Source: Candidatus Aminicenantota bacterium (GTDB lineage Bacteria > Acidobacteriota > Aminicenantia > Aminicenantales > Aminicenantaceae). From it: a DNA stretch of 64,000 bases. A model generated the notes under the pieces. That model made no database searches. It saw only the letters and a program-made list of their open reading frames with translations, and was not told the origin of the DNA. The DNA is taken from assembly GCA_020348385.1 (NCBI GenBank), contig CP070750.1, positions 1,669,615-1,733,614 on the forward strand, in the 5' to 3' direction. The translations under genes were made by a program, and so were the position numbers. Below are positions 53,707-63,182 of the stretch, piece after piece (the stretch's first letter is position 1; each line of letters starts with the position of its first letter).

Positions 53707-55650
53707 TTATTTCTTTTCTTCGTCTACCACTTCGGCATCGATCACTTCCTCTTCTGCATCCTCAGCTGTCTCTTGATTTTGGGGTTGGGTTTGTTCTCCT
53801 GCTGCATCCTGAGGGCCGCTGCCAGCTTGCTGCTGGGCTTGCTGTTGCTGGGATGCTTGCTGGTACATCATTTCGGTGAGTTTGTGCGATACCTGGGAAA
53901 GCTTCTCCATAGCCTGCTTAATGGCCTCGACGTCTTCTCCTTCAGCCGCTTTTTTTGTGTTATCTATTTCAGCCTGGACATTGTTTGCCTCATCCGCGGG
54001 GATCTTATCCTTATTTTCCCGCAGCAATTTTTCCAAATTGTATACCATCTGATCAGCTTGATTTTTTATGTCAATGATCTCTCGTCTCTTTTTGTCTTCT
54101 GCTGAATGAGCATCGGCATCTTTGACCATTTGATCGATTTCCTGTTCATCCAAGCCGGAATGCCCCGTGATCGTGATGGCTTGTTGCTTTCCTGTACCCA
54201 TGTCTTTAGCCGAAACATGAAGAATACCGTTGGCGTCGATATCAAAAGTCACTTCGATCTTAGGGATCCCCCTAGGTGCAGGAGGGATGCCATCGAGATG
54301 GAACCGGCCCAATGACCTGTTGTTCGAAGCCATCTCCCTTTCTCCCTGGAGAATATGAATCTCGACGCTCGGCTGATTATCCGATGCCGTCGAAAAAATT
54401 TCTGTCTTTTTGGTGGGGATGGTTGTGTTCCGGGGAATCATCTTTGTGAACACTCCGCCCAAAGTTTCGATACCGAGCGTCAAAGGGGTTACATCCAGGA
54501 GAAGAACGTCCTTCACATCTCCTGACAACACAGCACCCTGAATTGCTGCTCCGGCTGCTACGACCTCATCCGGATTGACTCCCTTATGAGGTTCTTTCTG
54601 GAAAAGCTCTTTGACAGATTGTTGGACCATCGGGATGCGTGTAGAACCACCAACAAGGATAACTTCATTGATTTCTCCAGGCTTCAAGCCTGCATCTTCG
54701 AGGGCCTGTAAACAAGGTTGTTTGGTCCTTTCGATTAGGTCCTCCATGAGCTGTTCCAGTTTCGACCGAGAAAGCTTCATCAGTAGGTGTTTGGGTCCGG
54801 AAGCATCGGCTGTGACAAACGGTAGGTTGATTTCTGTTTCCATGGTGGTGGAAAGCTCCATTTTTGCTTTTTCCGCTGCTTCTTTCAGCCGCTGTAAGGC
54901 CATTTTATCTTGGGTTAGGTCGATTCCCGCATCTTTTTTGAACTCCTTCACCAGCCAATCTTGCACTCTCTGGTCGATATCATCTCCCCCTAGGTGGGTA
55001 TCTCCGTTTGTCGATTTGACCTCAACAACACCTTCACCCACTTCCAAGATTGATATGTCAAATGTACCGCCGCCAAAATCATACACGGCGATTGTCTGGT
55101 CCTTTTTTTTGTCCATACCGTAGGCAAGGGCTGCTGCTGTAGGTTCGTTGATGATCCTTACCACATCCAAACCAGCGATCGTTCCTGCGTCTTTTGTCGC
55201 TTTTCTCTGGCTATCGTTAAAATAGGCCGGTACTGTAATGACGGCTTTGTCAATCTTTTCGCCCAAATAATCTTCAGCAGCCTTTTTCAGTTTTTGCAAA
55301 ACTATTGCCGAAATCTCAGGGGGTGCATATTTTTTTCCCAATGCTTCGACAACCGCATTTCCCTTGGAGTCCTTGGATACTTTAAACGGGACCTGCTTGA
55401 TTTCCTCAGGAACTTCGTTTTGACGGCGTCCCATGAACCTTTTGATCGAATAGATAGTATTCTCGGGATTTGTGATCCTTTGCCTTTTGGCAACTTGCCC
55501 TACTAAACGTTCACTTTTTTCAGTGAACGCAACGACAGATGGAGTTGTGCGCCCTCCCTCTTCATTCGGGATAATTTTGGGTTTATCTCCTTCTGTAACA
55601 GCGACGACAGAATTTGTCGTTCCTAAATCGATACCAATAATCTTTGCCAT
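53707..55650 (-). CDS. dnaK: chaperone DnaK (full length)
   Basis: The 647-residue Hsp70 has '[19 protein letters not shown]', '[15 protein letters not shown]', '[12 protein letters not shown]', '[18 protein letters not shown]', a complete helical lid and a Gln/acid-rich tail ending '[15 protein letters not shown]', as in typical DnaK. It heads the operon dnaK-dnaJ-hspR-sigma-helicase loader with a clear promoter and HAIR-like operator upstream. GGAGG precedes the ATG. It is the standard Hsp70; the short paralogue at 30.0-31.6 kb lacks the lid. Confidence 0.98.
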   Translation of the reverse strand: MAKIIGIDLGTTNSVVAVTEGDKPKIIPNEEGGRTTPSVVAFTEKSERLVGQVAKRQRITNPENTIYSIKRFMGRRQNEVPEEIKQVPFKVSKDSKGNAVVEALGKKYAPPEISAIVLQKLKKAAEDYLGEKIDKAVITVPAYFNDSQRKATKDAGTIAGLDVVRIINEPTAAALAYGMDKKKDQTIAVYDFGGGTFDISILEVGEGVVEVKSTNGDTHLGGDDIDQRVQDWLVKEFKKDAGIDLTQDKMALQRLKEAAEKAKMELSTTMETEINLPFVTADASGPKHLLMKLSRSKLEQLMEDLIERTKQPCLQALEDAGLKPGEINEVILVGGSTRIPMVQQSVKELFQKEPHKGVNPDEVVAAGAAIQGAVLSGDVKDVLLLDVTPLTLGIETLGGVFTKMIPRNTTIPTKKTEIFSTASDNQPSVEIHILQGEREMASNNRSLGRFHLDGIPPAPRGIPKIEVTFDIDANGILHVSAKDMGTGKQQAITITGHSGLDEQEIDQMVKDADAHSAEDKKRREIIDIKNQADQMVYNLEKLLRENKDKIPADEANNVQAEIDNTKKAAEGEDVEAIKQAMEKLSQVSHKLTEMMYQQASQQQQAQQQAGSGPQDAAGEQTQPQNQETAEDAEEEVIDAEVVDEEKK

Positions 55651-55695
55651 TTATTTCCTCCAAATAATAATCAAAATGATATTTAGTACAATTAT

Positions 55696-55724
55696 AATAT
55701 AAAACCTGAGTGTTGTTTTGTCAA
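55696..55724 (-). promoter_or_regulatory. sigma-70-like promoter of the dnaK operon
   Basis: On the minus strand a perfect TTGACA (55724-55719), 17-nt spacer, TATATT (55701-55696), about 45 nt ahead of the dnaK ATG. The HAIR-like operator overlaps the -35 box and spacer. Confidence 0.7.
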
Positions 55725-55725
55725 G
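55705..55725 (-). promoter_or_regulatory. HAIR-like operator for HspR
   Basis: Reading the minus strand, CTTGACA-N7-ACTCAGG matches 11 of 14 positions of the HAIR consensus CTTGAGT-N7-ACTCAAG with the exact 7-nt spacing. Its first half contains the -35 hexamer, so bound HspR would block polymerase. The operon encodes HspR itself. Confidence 0.65.
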
Positions 55726-55803
55726 TTTTTTTATGATATTCAAATATTTCGAAGATAATGCTGGTTTTCCCTTGAAAATCGAGATAAAAGAGGCCTTGTC
55801 TTT

Positions 55804-57153
55804 TTAGCTATCAGGATCTTGGATAAATCCTTCTTTCATCATAAGCTGAACTTCTTCCCTCGCTTTTTTTATAATGGTTTCCGCCAGTTTGAATCTTTCC
55901 TTGGCTGAATGCCTGATTCTCGCTACACCCTGTTCAATGCCTTTTGTGCCGACAGCAACAGCTTCTCTAGGAAATACTTCCCATTCATCCATATTGGGCA
56001 CGATGTAGTCTTCGTTGATTCCTTTATCTTCAGCGACTTTCGCCAATTCTTTGGCAGCTTCAATGCACATTTCATCTGTGATTTTGGTAGCACGGATATC
56101 CAAAGCTCCCCTGAAAATGCCGGGAAATCCGAGGGAATTGTTGACTTGGTTCGGAAAATCAGATCGGCCAGTAGCGACTATTCTTGCTCCAGCTTCTTTG
56201 GCTTCCCATGGCCAAATCTCGGGGATAGGATTGGCCTCGGCGAACACTATGGCATCATTTGCCATGGTTTCAATCCACTCTTTTTTTATGACGCCAGGTC
56301 CTGGCTTGGATGCAGAAATGACCACATCAGCGCCTTCCATAGCTTCTTTGATATCTCCTTTGACGCCTTTTGTATTGGTCGTTTCGCACACGTGCCACTT
56401 TTCTTTGTATTTCGCCTTCAGCATCACCTTATCGCCCCTGTCTTTGTGCAAAATGCCCCTGGAATCCACAGCGATGATGTTTCCTGCTTTGACTCCCGCT
56501 TTGATGATGAGCCGTGCTATAGCAATGTTGGCTGCTCCTGCCCCTATCAGAGCCACTCGAATATCCTTCAACTCTTTCCCGACGATCTTGACTGCATTGA
56601 GCAAACCCGCCACTGTCACACAGGCTGTACCCTGTTGATCATCGTGCCAAACTGGTATCTCCATTTCTTTCCGGAGCGTATCCAGAATATGGAAACATTT
56701 GGGATGGGCGATGTCTTCCAGGTTAATACCGCCGAATGTGGGTTGAATCCACTTCACAGCCTTGATAATTTCCTCCGGTTCTTTGGTATCCAGACAGATT
56801 GGGAAGGCATCCACTCCACCAAGATACTTGTATAAAAGGGCCTTGCCTTCCATAACCGGGAGGCCTGCTTCAGGGCCGATGTCGCCTAATCCCAAAACAC
56901 GGGATCCATCGGAAACAACGGCCACAAAGTTCCACTTATTGGTCATCTCATAAGCTTTATCAATGTCTTGATGGATTTTTTTACATGGAGTAGCGACGCC
57001 AGGTGTGTACCAAATGGCAAAATCGTTAAAATCTCTTATGCGACACTTGGGTATGACTTCAATTTTTCCCCTATAATAAGGATGAAGACGCAAAGCATCT
57101 TTTGAAGGTTGCTCTGCTTTAGCCAGCAACTCTTCCACTGTAACTTCTTTCAA
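55804..57153 (-). CDS. malic enzyme (malate dehydrogenase, oxaloacetate-decarboxylating)
   Basis: The 449-residue enzyme converts malate to pyruvate and CO2 with reduction of NAD(P). It shows 'IWYTPGVATPCKKIHQD', 'VLGLGDIGPEAGLPVMEGKALLYKYLGGVDAFPICLDT', 'PVWHDDQQGTACVTVAGLLNAVKI', 'VALIGAGAANIAIARLI' and 'PNQVNNSLGFPGIFRGALDIRATKI', the short bacterial form. The start is TTG 57153 with AAGGAGG well placed upstream. A possible leader hairpin (57166-57198) lies directly before the ribosome site. Confidence 0.95.
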   Translation of the reverse strand: MKEVTVEELLAKAEQPSKDALRLHPYYRGKIEVIPKCRIRDFNDFAIWYTPGVATPCKKIHQDIDKAYEMTNKWNFVAVVSDGSRVLGLGDIGPEAGLPVMEGKALLYKYLGGVDAFPICLDTKEPEEIIKAVKWIQPTFGGINLEDIAHPKCFHILDTLRKEMEIPVWHDDQQGTACVTVAGLLNAVKIVGKELKDIRVALIGAGAANIAIARLIIKAGVKAGNIIAVDSRGILHKDRGDKVMLKAKYKEKWHVCETTNTKGVKGDIKEAMEGADVVISASKPGPGVIKKEWIETMANDAIVFAEANPIPEIWPWEAKEAGARIVATGRSDFPNQVNNSLGFPGIFRGALDIRATKITDEMCIEAAKELAKVAEDKGINEDYIVPNMDEWEVFPREAVAVGTKGIEQGVARIRHSAKERFKLAETIIKKAREEVQLMMKEGFIQDPDS

Positions 57154-57165
57154 AACTTCCTCCTT

Positions 57166-57198
57166 GTGGCATCATCGAATCCGAATACTTGTTGCCAC
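57166..57198. repeat. inverted repeat in the malic enzyme leader
   Basis: GTGGCA and TGCCAC (6 bp) enclose a 21-nt loop just upstream of the AAGGAGG of the malic enzyme gene. It might form an mRNA hairpin near the ribosome site; the stem is short, so significance is doubtful. Confidence 0.3.
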
Positions 57199-57359
57199 GA
57201 TTTTATAAATATTATTAGGTTATAAAAGTACTCTATTATAATCCTCCTATTTTTTTAGTCAAGCTGAATTATGGCCAGATATTTCCTAAACCATAACACT
57301 ACCTGCAGGCTTAACGGAGAGCAATGGTTTTGGAAATTCCTTTTATGTTTGGAAGCAAA

Positions 57360-58439
57360 TCATCTATGCAAAAAGCACCTTTCGCTGTCTGTTTCACCTG
57401 GTTTTCTTGTGATAATCATGGCTAGGCCTAATTCGTTGGCTTTCTGTAGGACTTCCTCGTCTCTGATCGAACCCAAAGGATAGATGATGGCCGTGATTCC
57501 GCTTTTGGCCGCAAGCTCGACGACATCCGTGAAAGGCATAAAAGCATCCGATGCCATAATACATCCTTCAGAACCGTAACCTCTCTTAGAAAACTTGATG
57601 GCATCCTCAGCCGCATCGATACGGCTCCTCTGTCCCGAACCTATGCCGTGTATCCGGTCAGCAGAACCAATCACTATAGCGTTAGACCTTGTGAAACACG
57701 CAACTGTCCAGCAAAAGATAGCGGCTTCGATCTCCTTCTTTGCTGGGATTCTCTCGGAAACAACTTCCACAGATTCCGGTGATACGATTCTGGAATCGAA
57801 TCGTTTTTGAATCAAAAGCCCTCCTTCAACTCTCTTGAATTCCAGGCCGTTATCCCACGAGGGCTCATCGATGGACGCCCTGAGTTTCACAACACGTAAT
57901 GGTTTTCTTGTCGCCAAAACATCGAGGGCATCTGGAGTATATTCGGGAGCGAATACCACCTCCACGTTCCTTCCCTTTTCCACAATGATATCTGCCAAAG
58001 GTTTATTAATGGTATGATTGAATACATCCACACTCCCAAAATTCGAAAGAGGATCGCAACCCCAAGCCTTTTGAAAAACATCCGCTGGCTCCTCCCCCAT
58101 CGCTACACCACTGGGCATTTCATGTTTCACCAAAACGCAGCTTTGTCGATCGGGATATATGCCAGAAAGTTTTCTCACCAGCCTAAGCCCCAGATCCATA
58201 TCTCCGATGTTGATGTAACTTAGGCCTTTGCTCCCTTCTTGAATAACCTCCAATGATGCCATATTCGGACCAGATGCTTCTGGTTCCTGGTAAAAGGCAG
58301 CAGGATATCCAGGATTCTCGCCATACCTCATAGCAAGTTTTTTCTCAAACCGTTCCTCGCCCAACTGGAAAGTATCCGGGAATTCTTCTTCCACTTTGGT
58401 CCGGTATTGTTTGCGTGTCGATTTATCGAATTTTTCCAT
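57360..58439 (-). CDS. stand-alone AICAR transformylase (PurH C-domain type)
   Basis: The 359-residue protein corresponds to the AICAR formyltransferase part of PurH: 'LAMRYGENPGYPAAFY', 'LSYINIGDMDLGLRLVRKL', 'VLVKHEMPSGVAMG', 'IGSGQRSRIDAAEDAI', 'ASDAFMPFTDVVELAAKSGITAIIYPLGSIRDEEVL' and 'ERCFLHR'. The lysine-histidine pair of 'KHxNPxG' is kept, though N is replaced by M. The IMP cyclohydrolase domain is missing; the upstream overlapping gene encodes a PurO-type cyclohydrolase that completes IMP synthesis. The 5' end overlaps that gene by 17 nt. Confidence 0.88.
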   Translation of the reverse strand: MEKFDKSTRKQYRTKVEEEFPDTFQLGEERFEKKLAMRYGENPGYPAAFYQEPEASGPNMASLEVIQEGSKGLSYINIGDMDLGLRLVRKLSGIYPDRQSCVLVKHEMPSGVAMGEEPADVFQKAWGCDPLSNFGSVDVFNHTINKPLADIIVEKGRNVEVVFAPEYTPDALDVLATRKPLRVVKLRASIDEPSWDNGLEFKRVEGGLLIQKRFDSRIVSPESVEVVSERIPAKKEIEAAIFCWTVACFTRSNAIVIGSADRIHGIGSGQRSRIDAAEDAIKFSKRGYGSEGCIMASDAFMPFTDVVELAAKSGITAIIYPLGSIRDEEVLQKANELGLAMIITRKPGETDSERCFLHR

Positions 58440-59178
58440 TTGAAACTTCCATCCTTTCCGATTTGTTTATGATATAGGTGTCGAAATTTTGGGATACCAT
58501 GTCGATCCCGAATACACAGGCCACCGCCACCCGAAAATCTTGGCCTCCTTGTTTGGGCGCAAGTAATTCATAAACCTTCTCTGCCACTTCTTGGGGTGTG
58601 GAGCCTAGTATTTCCATTTCCTGCGGTTCTCCCACAAAAGACGGGAGAGGATCTATGTTTTCCCCTTCGTAGGTCATGATCAATCGGCCTTCACCAGGAA
58701 CAACAGAAAATTCATAAATGTTTCTCTGGGATGAGCCATCAGGCGCTTTTTTTATCAGACTGAGCGCGGCACGTTTGTTCGATAGCAAACACCCGCTGAT
58801 TCTTGGCGTGAAATTTGGCTCATCAGGTTCATAATCCCAATTTTTTAACGCAAAAGCTAGAATCTCTGCCGGGCTTTCACTCTGGCTTAGGCAGGCCATA
58901 ATATCCACGGTTTGTTTCCCGTTGCTGACGGCAATCCCTTTAGATAAGAAGAAAACGCTCGGGTAGATCAACAGGTCAAGGTTTCCCTTTTTCAGGAGGT
59001 CTTTATCGGTAGGCTTCACCCAAATCGCATCATTTTCTCGCTCCATTTTTCTAGCTTGACTGGAGTCGGATCGCCCTGTGATGGCATAGACAACCAAAAC
59101 ATTTTCCGTCGATTTTTCTTGCCCGATGATGAGGAGGCGTCCCGGATATTCTTTCTTCACTGTGGCTTTTTTGTCCAT
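58423..59178 (-). CDS. IMP cyclohydrolase, PurO-like
   Basis: The 251-residue protein resembles the archaeal-type IMP cyclohydrolase family (PF07826): 'EYPGRLLIIGQEK...VLVVYAITGRSDSSQARKM' matches the 'YPGRxxxIG...YxxxGRSxxSxxR' start, and later 'EPNFTPRISGCL' and 'RNIYEFSVVPGEGRLIMTYEG' fit. It would close the ring of FAICAR to IMP. It is coupled to the stand-alone AICAR transformylase by a 17-nt overlap, which strongly supports the assignment. Confidence 0.85.
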   Translation of the reverse strand: MDKKATVKKEYPGRLLIIGQEKSTENVLVVYAITGRSDSSQARKMERENDAIWVKPTDKDLLKKGNLDLLIYPSVFFLSKGIAVSNGKQTVDIMACLSQSESPAEILAFALKNWDYEPDEPNFTPRISGCLLSNKRAALSLIKKAPDGSSQRNIYEFSVVPGEGRLIMTYEGENIDPLPSFVGEPQEMEILGSTPQEVAEKVYELLAPKQGGQDFRVAVACVFGIDMVSQNFDTYIINKSERMEVSNGKIR

Positions 59179-59219
59179 TGGTTTTTATCCAATCCCTCTT
59201 TATGAATGAGAACTTATGG

Positions 59220-59248
59220 ATAATATAATAGGTGGAGTCAAAGTTCAA
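59220..59248 (-). promoter_or_regulatory. sigma-70-like promoter of the purO-AICARFT pair
   Basis: On the minus strand TTGAAC (59248-59243), 17-nt spacer, TATTAT (59225-59220), about 41 nt before the ATG at 59178. Confidence 0.5.
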
Positions 59249-59274
59249 ATAAAAAACGAAAATGAGAATATGGG

Positions 59275-59287
59275 GTCAGATCCTGAC
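59275..59287. repeat. GTCAG-ATC-CTGAC inverted repeat
   Basis: A 5-bp inverted repeat in a 'GGGGTCAGATCCTGAC' context. Similar GGGGTCAG strings border REP-associated transposase elements in many bacterial genomes, so this may be a relic. No transposase is near. Confidence 0.25.
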
Positions 59288-59385
59288 TTTGGACATTCCG
59301 GCTCATTTCCCTTATACTTATACTTTTTCTTTACATCGCGTGAACAAATAATAAGGGTCAAAACCATGAGAGAAGTGAGGCCGAT

Positions 59386-60117
59386 ATGAGAAAGAACGAA
59401 CACCCGGACAAGGCATACAAAAACCTGGAATTCCTGAATTCAGATGAAGCTCGGACCATACGTATACTGAGCGAGTATATAGAACCCCTCGCCAGATTGA
59501 CCGAACACAAAGTCAACAGCACGGTACTTTTTTTGGGTTCATCCAAAGCCAAGCCCGATGAGACCGGCTCTATAATGAGTAAATTTTATTGGGAGACCGA
59601 AGAGATTGCTTTCCGTTTGGCAAAATGGGCAATCAAACTCAAACCCAAAGGGAAAAACTTCGTGGTCTGCACCGGAGGAGGTCCGGGTTTGATGGAGGCG
59701 GCAAATCGTGGTGCTGCCAGAGCGGGAGGAAAATCCATCGGGATGAACATCTCTATTCCAGAAGAACAGTCTCCCAATGCCTACATATCATCGGAACTTT
59801 CATTTATTTTTCACTATTTTTTCATGCGCAAATTCTGGCTTGTCAATCTTGCCAAAGCGATCGTGGCTTTGCCTGGAGGATTCGGAACTTTGGATGAACT
59901 TTTTGAGATATTGACCTTGATACAGACAGGGAAAATTCACAAAGACCAGCTTTACATTCTTTTGTATGGAAAAGAATATTGGGATGAAATCATTGATTTT
60001 GAAGGCTTGCTCAAACACAAAGCCATAGATGCTGGTGACGCTCATCTTTTTGCCACCTGTTCGTCCCCGGAAGAAGCCGTTTCTTTCCTGACAAAAAACT
60101 TGCTCCATTTTCTGTAG
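59386..60117 (+). CDS. LOG-family protein (TIGR00730 Rossmann fold)
   Basis: The 243-residue protein has 'VVCTGGGPGLMEAANRGAARAGGKSIGMNISIP' and 'IVALPGGFGTLDELFEILTLIQTGK', the GG and PGGxGTxxE motifs of LOG-type nucleoside-5'-monophosphate phosphoribohydrolases, often misannotated as lysine decarboxylase. It likely splits a 5'-monophosphate to base and ribose phosphate. GTGAGG precedes the ATG. RlpA follows 12 nt downstream on the same strand. Confidence 0.92.
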   Translation: MRKNEHPDKAYKNLEFLNSDEARTIRILSEYIEPLARLTEHKVNSTVLFLGSSKAKPDETGSIMSKFYWETEEIAFRLAKWAIKLKPKGKNFVVCTGGGPGLMEAANRGAARAGGKSIGMNISIPEEQSPNAYISSELSFIFHYFFMRKFWLVNLAKAIVALPGGFGTLDELFEILTLIQTGKIHKDQLYILLYGKEYWDEIIDFEGLLKHKAIDAGDAHLFATCSSPEEAVSFLTKNLLHFL

Positions 60118-60129
60118 GATGTGGAAAAA

Positions 60130-60765
60130 ATGACAAATTTTTTCGTTTTCCGGTTATTTTTCATCTTTGCTTTAGTTGCCTTTTCTTTTGTCTCCTGCGC
60201 CCGGGTGGCACATACACCTCCTGAGGTTATCCAGACCGGTGTAGCATCCTGGTATGGGCCGAATTTCCATGGTAAAACCACCTCCAACAAAGAAGTTTAT
60301 GACATGCATGATTTAACTGCAGCCCATAAGAGTTTGCCGTTCGGAACCTATGTGGTGGTCACGAACTTGAATAACGGGAAATCTGTTACTGTGCGGATTA
60401 ATGACCGCGGTCCCTTTGTCAAGGGAAGGATAATCGATCTTTCCTATGCTGCTGCTAAGGCCGTGGACATGATCGGCTCAGGAACAGCACCTGTCAAATT
60501 GGAAATTCTCACAGGTATTTCTCCCAAAAGATCCTCGCAGAAATTTTCTGTGCAGGTGGGCTCTTTTACTTGGGAAAAAAATGCCAAGTCATTAAAAAAC
60601 GAACTACAAAAAGATTATAAAAATGTCTATATCGTCCGTTTCAAAACAGTGAATCAGGTTTATTATCGTGTGAGGATCAAAGCTGAAGACCAAGATAAGG
60701 CAAGAGCTATCGCAAGGCGTTTGACAAGAGCCGGATATTCAGCCATTGTGTTGGAAGAACAGTGA
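60130..60765 (+). CDS. rlpA: RlpA-type septal lytic transglycosylase lipoprotein with SPOR domain
   Basis: About 211 residues. A lipoprotein signal with lipobox FVSC is followed by the double-psi barrel ('[60 protein letters not shown]') and a C-terminal SPOR domain ('[25 protein letters not shown]'). RlpA cleaves denuded glycan strands at the septum. The ATG at 60130 is preferred over the in-frame GTG at 60121 because AGGA is better spaced. Confidence 0.93.
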   Translation: MTNFFVFRLFFIFALVAFSFVSCARVAHTPPEVIQTGVASWYGPNFHGKTTSNKEVYDMHDLTAAHKSLPFGTYVVVTNLNNGKSVTVRINDRGPFVKGRIIDLSYAAAKAVDMIGSGTAPVKLEILTGISPKRSSQKFSVQVGSFTWEKNAKSLKNELQKDYKNVYIVRFKTVNQVYYRVRIKAEDQDKARAIARRLTRAGYSAIVLEEQ

Positions 60766-60790
60766 TGATGATTGCTTTTATCGCAGAAAC

Positions 60791-61849
60791 CTACCTTCTT
60801 TGTTTTCGCTTGAAGAGATAAGCCGCCTCCTCTTTTCTGCTCGTCGTCCCATCATGGAGGACAAAGCGGCCCCCGCTCCACATCCTCGCCGATCCGTATT
60901 CTCCTTTTTTGCTGATGGCATAAAAGCTCAGGCCAAACCGTGGTTTCCCCTCTTCATCCAGGAGATGGGGCTGGCGTTTTGATGTTTCGGCTATTCTTTC
61001 CAAGGTCCTGAGACAAGCTTCTTCCGGAGACACCCCTTGTCTCATAAATTCCACGACCGTAAAACTTCCGCAATTCAGAATATTCGCCTCTCCTCGACCC
61101 GTAGATCCAGCGGCTCCCACTGTGTTGTCAACGTAAAGGCCAGCCCCGATAATCGGGGAATCCCCGACCCTGCCTGGAATCTTGTAGGACAATCCGCTGG
61201 TTGTTGTAACACCAGCTAGATCACCGTTGGCGTCCACAGCACAACAATTGATCGTTCCATAATTCCTCAGGGCTTCTTGGAGTTCCTCATCCAGGTCTTC
61301 TTGAGGAGGAAACCAATCATCCCGATCCGACAGCCTCTCTTTCCATCTCAACCACCTCTGCCTAGCCTTATCTGTGAGAAGGTTCTCCTCTTTAAATCCA
61401 TGGGCCTTGGCGAACTTCAGTGCTCCTGTGCCGATGAGGAGGGCGTGGTCTGATCTTTCCATCACCAATTTAGCCACCTTGGAGGGCGTTTTGATATGTT
61501 TCATGGCGGCTACAGCCCCAGCATTGTGGGTCGGGCCGTGCATCACCGAGGCGTCGAGCTCCACTTCCATGTCTTCGTTCGGAATTCCTCCGTATCCCAC
61601 GGACATGTCATCGGGATCTTCTTCGACGATGTTGACACCGGCAACAACGGCATCCAGTGGGTCATCTCCGTTTTTGAGCATTTCCATGGCTTTGTACACA
61701 GTTCTCAGCCCGTTGCCGCTTGCTATCACGACCATCTTTCCTGATTCATTCGATTTTGATCTGGCGATTTTTCCTTCTCCAAGCATCGCTGCCGCACTGA
61801 TGCCCATCCCGGCTTTCAGAAAATCTCTTCTCGAAAATTTATTTTGCAT
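60791..61849 (-). CDS. Tat-exported glycosylasparaginase
   Basis: About 352 residues: twin-arginine leader 'SRRDFLKAG', then the Ntn-hydrolase fold of N4-(beta-N-acetylglucosaminyl)-L-asparaginase: 'MKHIKTPSKVAKLVMERSDHALLIGTGALKFA', the autocleavage nucleophile threonine in 'DLAGVTTTSGLSYKIPGRVGDSPIIGAGLYVDN' and 'STGRGEANILNCGSFTVVEFMR'. It cleaves the GlcNAc-Asn bond in the periplasm, useful for glycoprotein breakdown. ATG 61849 has GGAGGA just upstream; a longer ORF start lacks a ribosome site. Confidence 0.93.
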   Translation of the reverse strand: MQNKFSRRDFLKAGMGISAAAMLGEGKIARSKSNESGKMVVIASGNGLRTVYKAMEMLKNGDDPLDAVVAGVNIVEEDPDDMSVGYGGIPNEDMEVELDASVMHGPTHNAGAVAAMKHIKTPSKVAKLVMERSDHALLIGTGALKFAKAHGFKEENLLTDKARQRWLRWKERLSDRDDWFPPQEDLDEELQEALRNYGTINCCAVDANGDLAGVTTTSGLSYKIPGRVGDSPIIGAGLYVDNTVGAAGSTGRGEANILNCGSFTVVEFMRQGVSPEEACLRTLERIAETSKRQPHLLDEEGKPRFGLSFYAISKKGEYGSARMWSGGRFVLHDGTTSRKEEAAYLFKRKQRR

Positions 61850-61922
61850 TTTTCCTCCAAATTTATACAAACTTTCTGAACACATTACTTTAATCCAACT
61901 CCTGCATGACTTCAACCTAAAA

Positions 61923-61951
61923 TTGACAACATTATCTGTTTGGTATATACC
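61923..61951 (+). promoter_or_regulatory. sigma-70-like promoter of the MFS transporter
   Basis: Perfect TTGACA (61923-61928), 17-nt spacer, TATACC (61946-61951). The leader to the ATG at 61968 would be only about 10 nt, and no strong ribosome site is visible in it. Confidence 0.55.
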
Positions 61952-61967
61952 CAAATTCTGACTTTCG

Positions 61968-63140
61968 ATGAAAAAAAGAATCCTTTTTTCTGCATCCCTG
62001 TTTCATGCTTTCAACGATGCCTCCACTGTGATCGTTCCGATGATATTTCCGCTTCTTTACAGCCAACAATTCATCATCAAAAATTACTCCCACATCGGTA
62101 TCTTGTCCAACCTCGGCCTGTTGACCACATTTTTCTGTCAAATTGCGATCGCCAACCACGCCCACAAATACGAATACAAACATTTTCTCTTGCTCAGCTC
62201 CTTGGGCATATCTGTGTCCGTCTTGCTGATCACTCTTTCTGTCAACGTGGTCTCGATGCTGTTGTTTTACCTTGTGATGCGAGGCTTCACCAGTTTCTAC
62301 CATCCGGTCGGGATTGCCACCGTATCCAAGGCACACCCTGACCAAGGCCTCGATTTTGCGATGGGAATCCAGAGTGGATCGGGGAACCTTGGCGTTTTCA
62401 TCGCCTTCATTTCGGCCGGTTATCTTGCCCAAAACTTCGGATGGAAAATGCCGTTGTATGTTTGTGCTGGAGTCTGCGTTTTTCTCGGGATAATGAGCTA
62501 TTTTTCTGTTCGGAAGTCATCGCTGCGAGCAAAAAATCCTGTCCGGCCCGATTTTTCCTCATGGATGGAAGCCCTCAAAGATATTAAAGCCTACATCCCT
62601 GGATTCATATTTGGAGGGGCGTGTTGGGGAACCACTGTTTATTATGCCCCTTCCCTTTTTAATCATAAGTTTCATGTCCCTCTTGGAAACACCGGAATTT
62701 TTCTGGCGCTTTGGATCGGAGTGGGAACTGTGATGACCTATTTTTATGGATATCTGAGCAAGCGAGGGAGCAGAGAGAGGCTGTCTTTGGCCAGTTTAAT
62801 CGGTTCGACAACTTTTCTTTTTATCCTGGGAATATCTTCGATATTAGGCATCGCTGCGATCGTTCTTATCCTTTTTGGCGCATTCCTTTTTTTGATCTAC
62901 CCGGCCCTTCAATCCTTTGTTGCCGAAAAAGTCCCCGAAAAAAATCAGGTCTTGGCATTCAGTATCGTCGCCAATATAAAAATGATCACAGGCTCTGTCG
63001 TGGTGCTTATTGCCGGCTTTCTCTCGGATAATTTTGGGATAAATTCCCCATTCCTATTCTTGGTCGGATTGGGAATCCTGGTTTTGGCGAATTACCTTTT
63101 CAGAAACGACTCCCCTCTCCTAACCAGTCGGCAGCCCTAG
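61968..63140 (+). CDS. MFS transporter, fosmidomycin-resistance (Fsr)-like
   Basis: The 390-residue inner-membrane protein has about twelve hydrophobic helices. 'SLFHAFNDASTVIVPMIFPLLY' and 'YLVMRGFTSFYHPVGIATVSKAHPDQGLDFAMGIQSGSGNLGVFIAFISAG' match the Fsr/arabinose-efflux-like MFS subfamily. Substrate not predictable; drug or sugar export are both possible. It is divergent from the glycosylasparaginase, with its own promoter. Confidence 0.9.
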   Translation: MKKRILFSASLFHAFNDASTVIVPMIFPLLYSQQFIIKNYSHIGILSNLGLLTTFFCQIAIANHAHKYEYKHFLLLSSLGISVSVLLITLSVNVVSMLLFYLVMRGFTSFYHPVGIATVSKAHPDQGLDFAMGIQSGSGNLGVFIAFISAGYLAQNFGWKMPLYVCAGVCVFLGIMSYFSVRKSSLRAKNPVRPDFSSWMEALKDIKAYIPGFIFGGACWGTTVYYAPSLFNHKFHVPLGNTGIFLALWIGVGTVMTYFYGYLSKRGSRERLSLASLIGSTTFLFILGISSILGIAAIVLILFGAFLFLIYPALQSFVAEKVPEKNQVLAFSIVANIKMITGSVVVLIAGFLSDNFGINSPFLFLVGLGILVLANYLFRNDSPLLTSRQP

Positions 63141-63182
63141 GTTCCTCATTCCTTTTTTAAAAAGTGGCCAATTCCCACATGA

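Noticed and set aside
55909..56835. 308-codon plus-strand ORF
   Set aside because: It is the antisense shadow of the malic enzyme gene; its translation shows no family pattern and it has no ribosome site.
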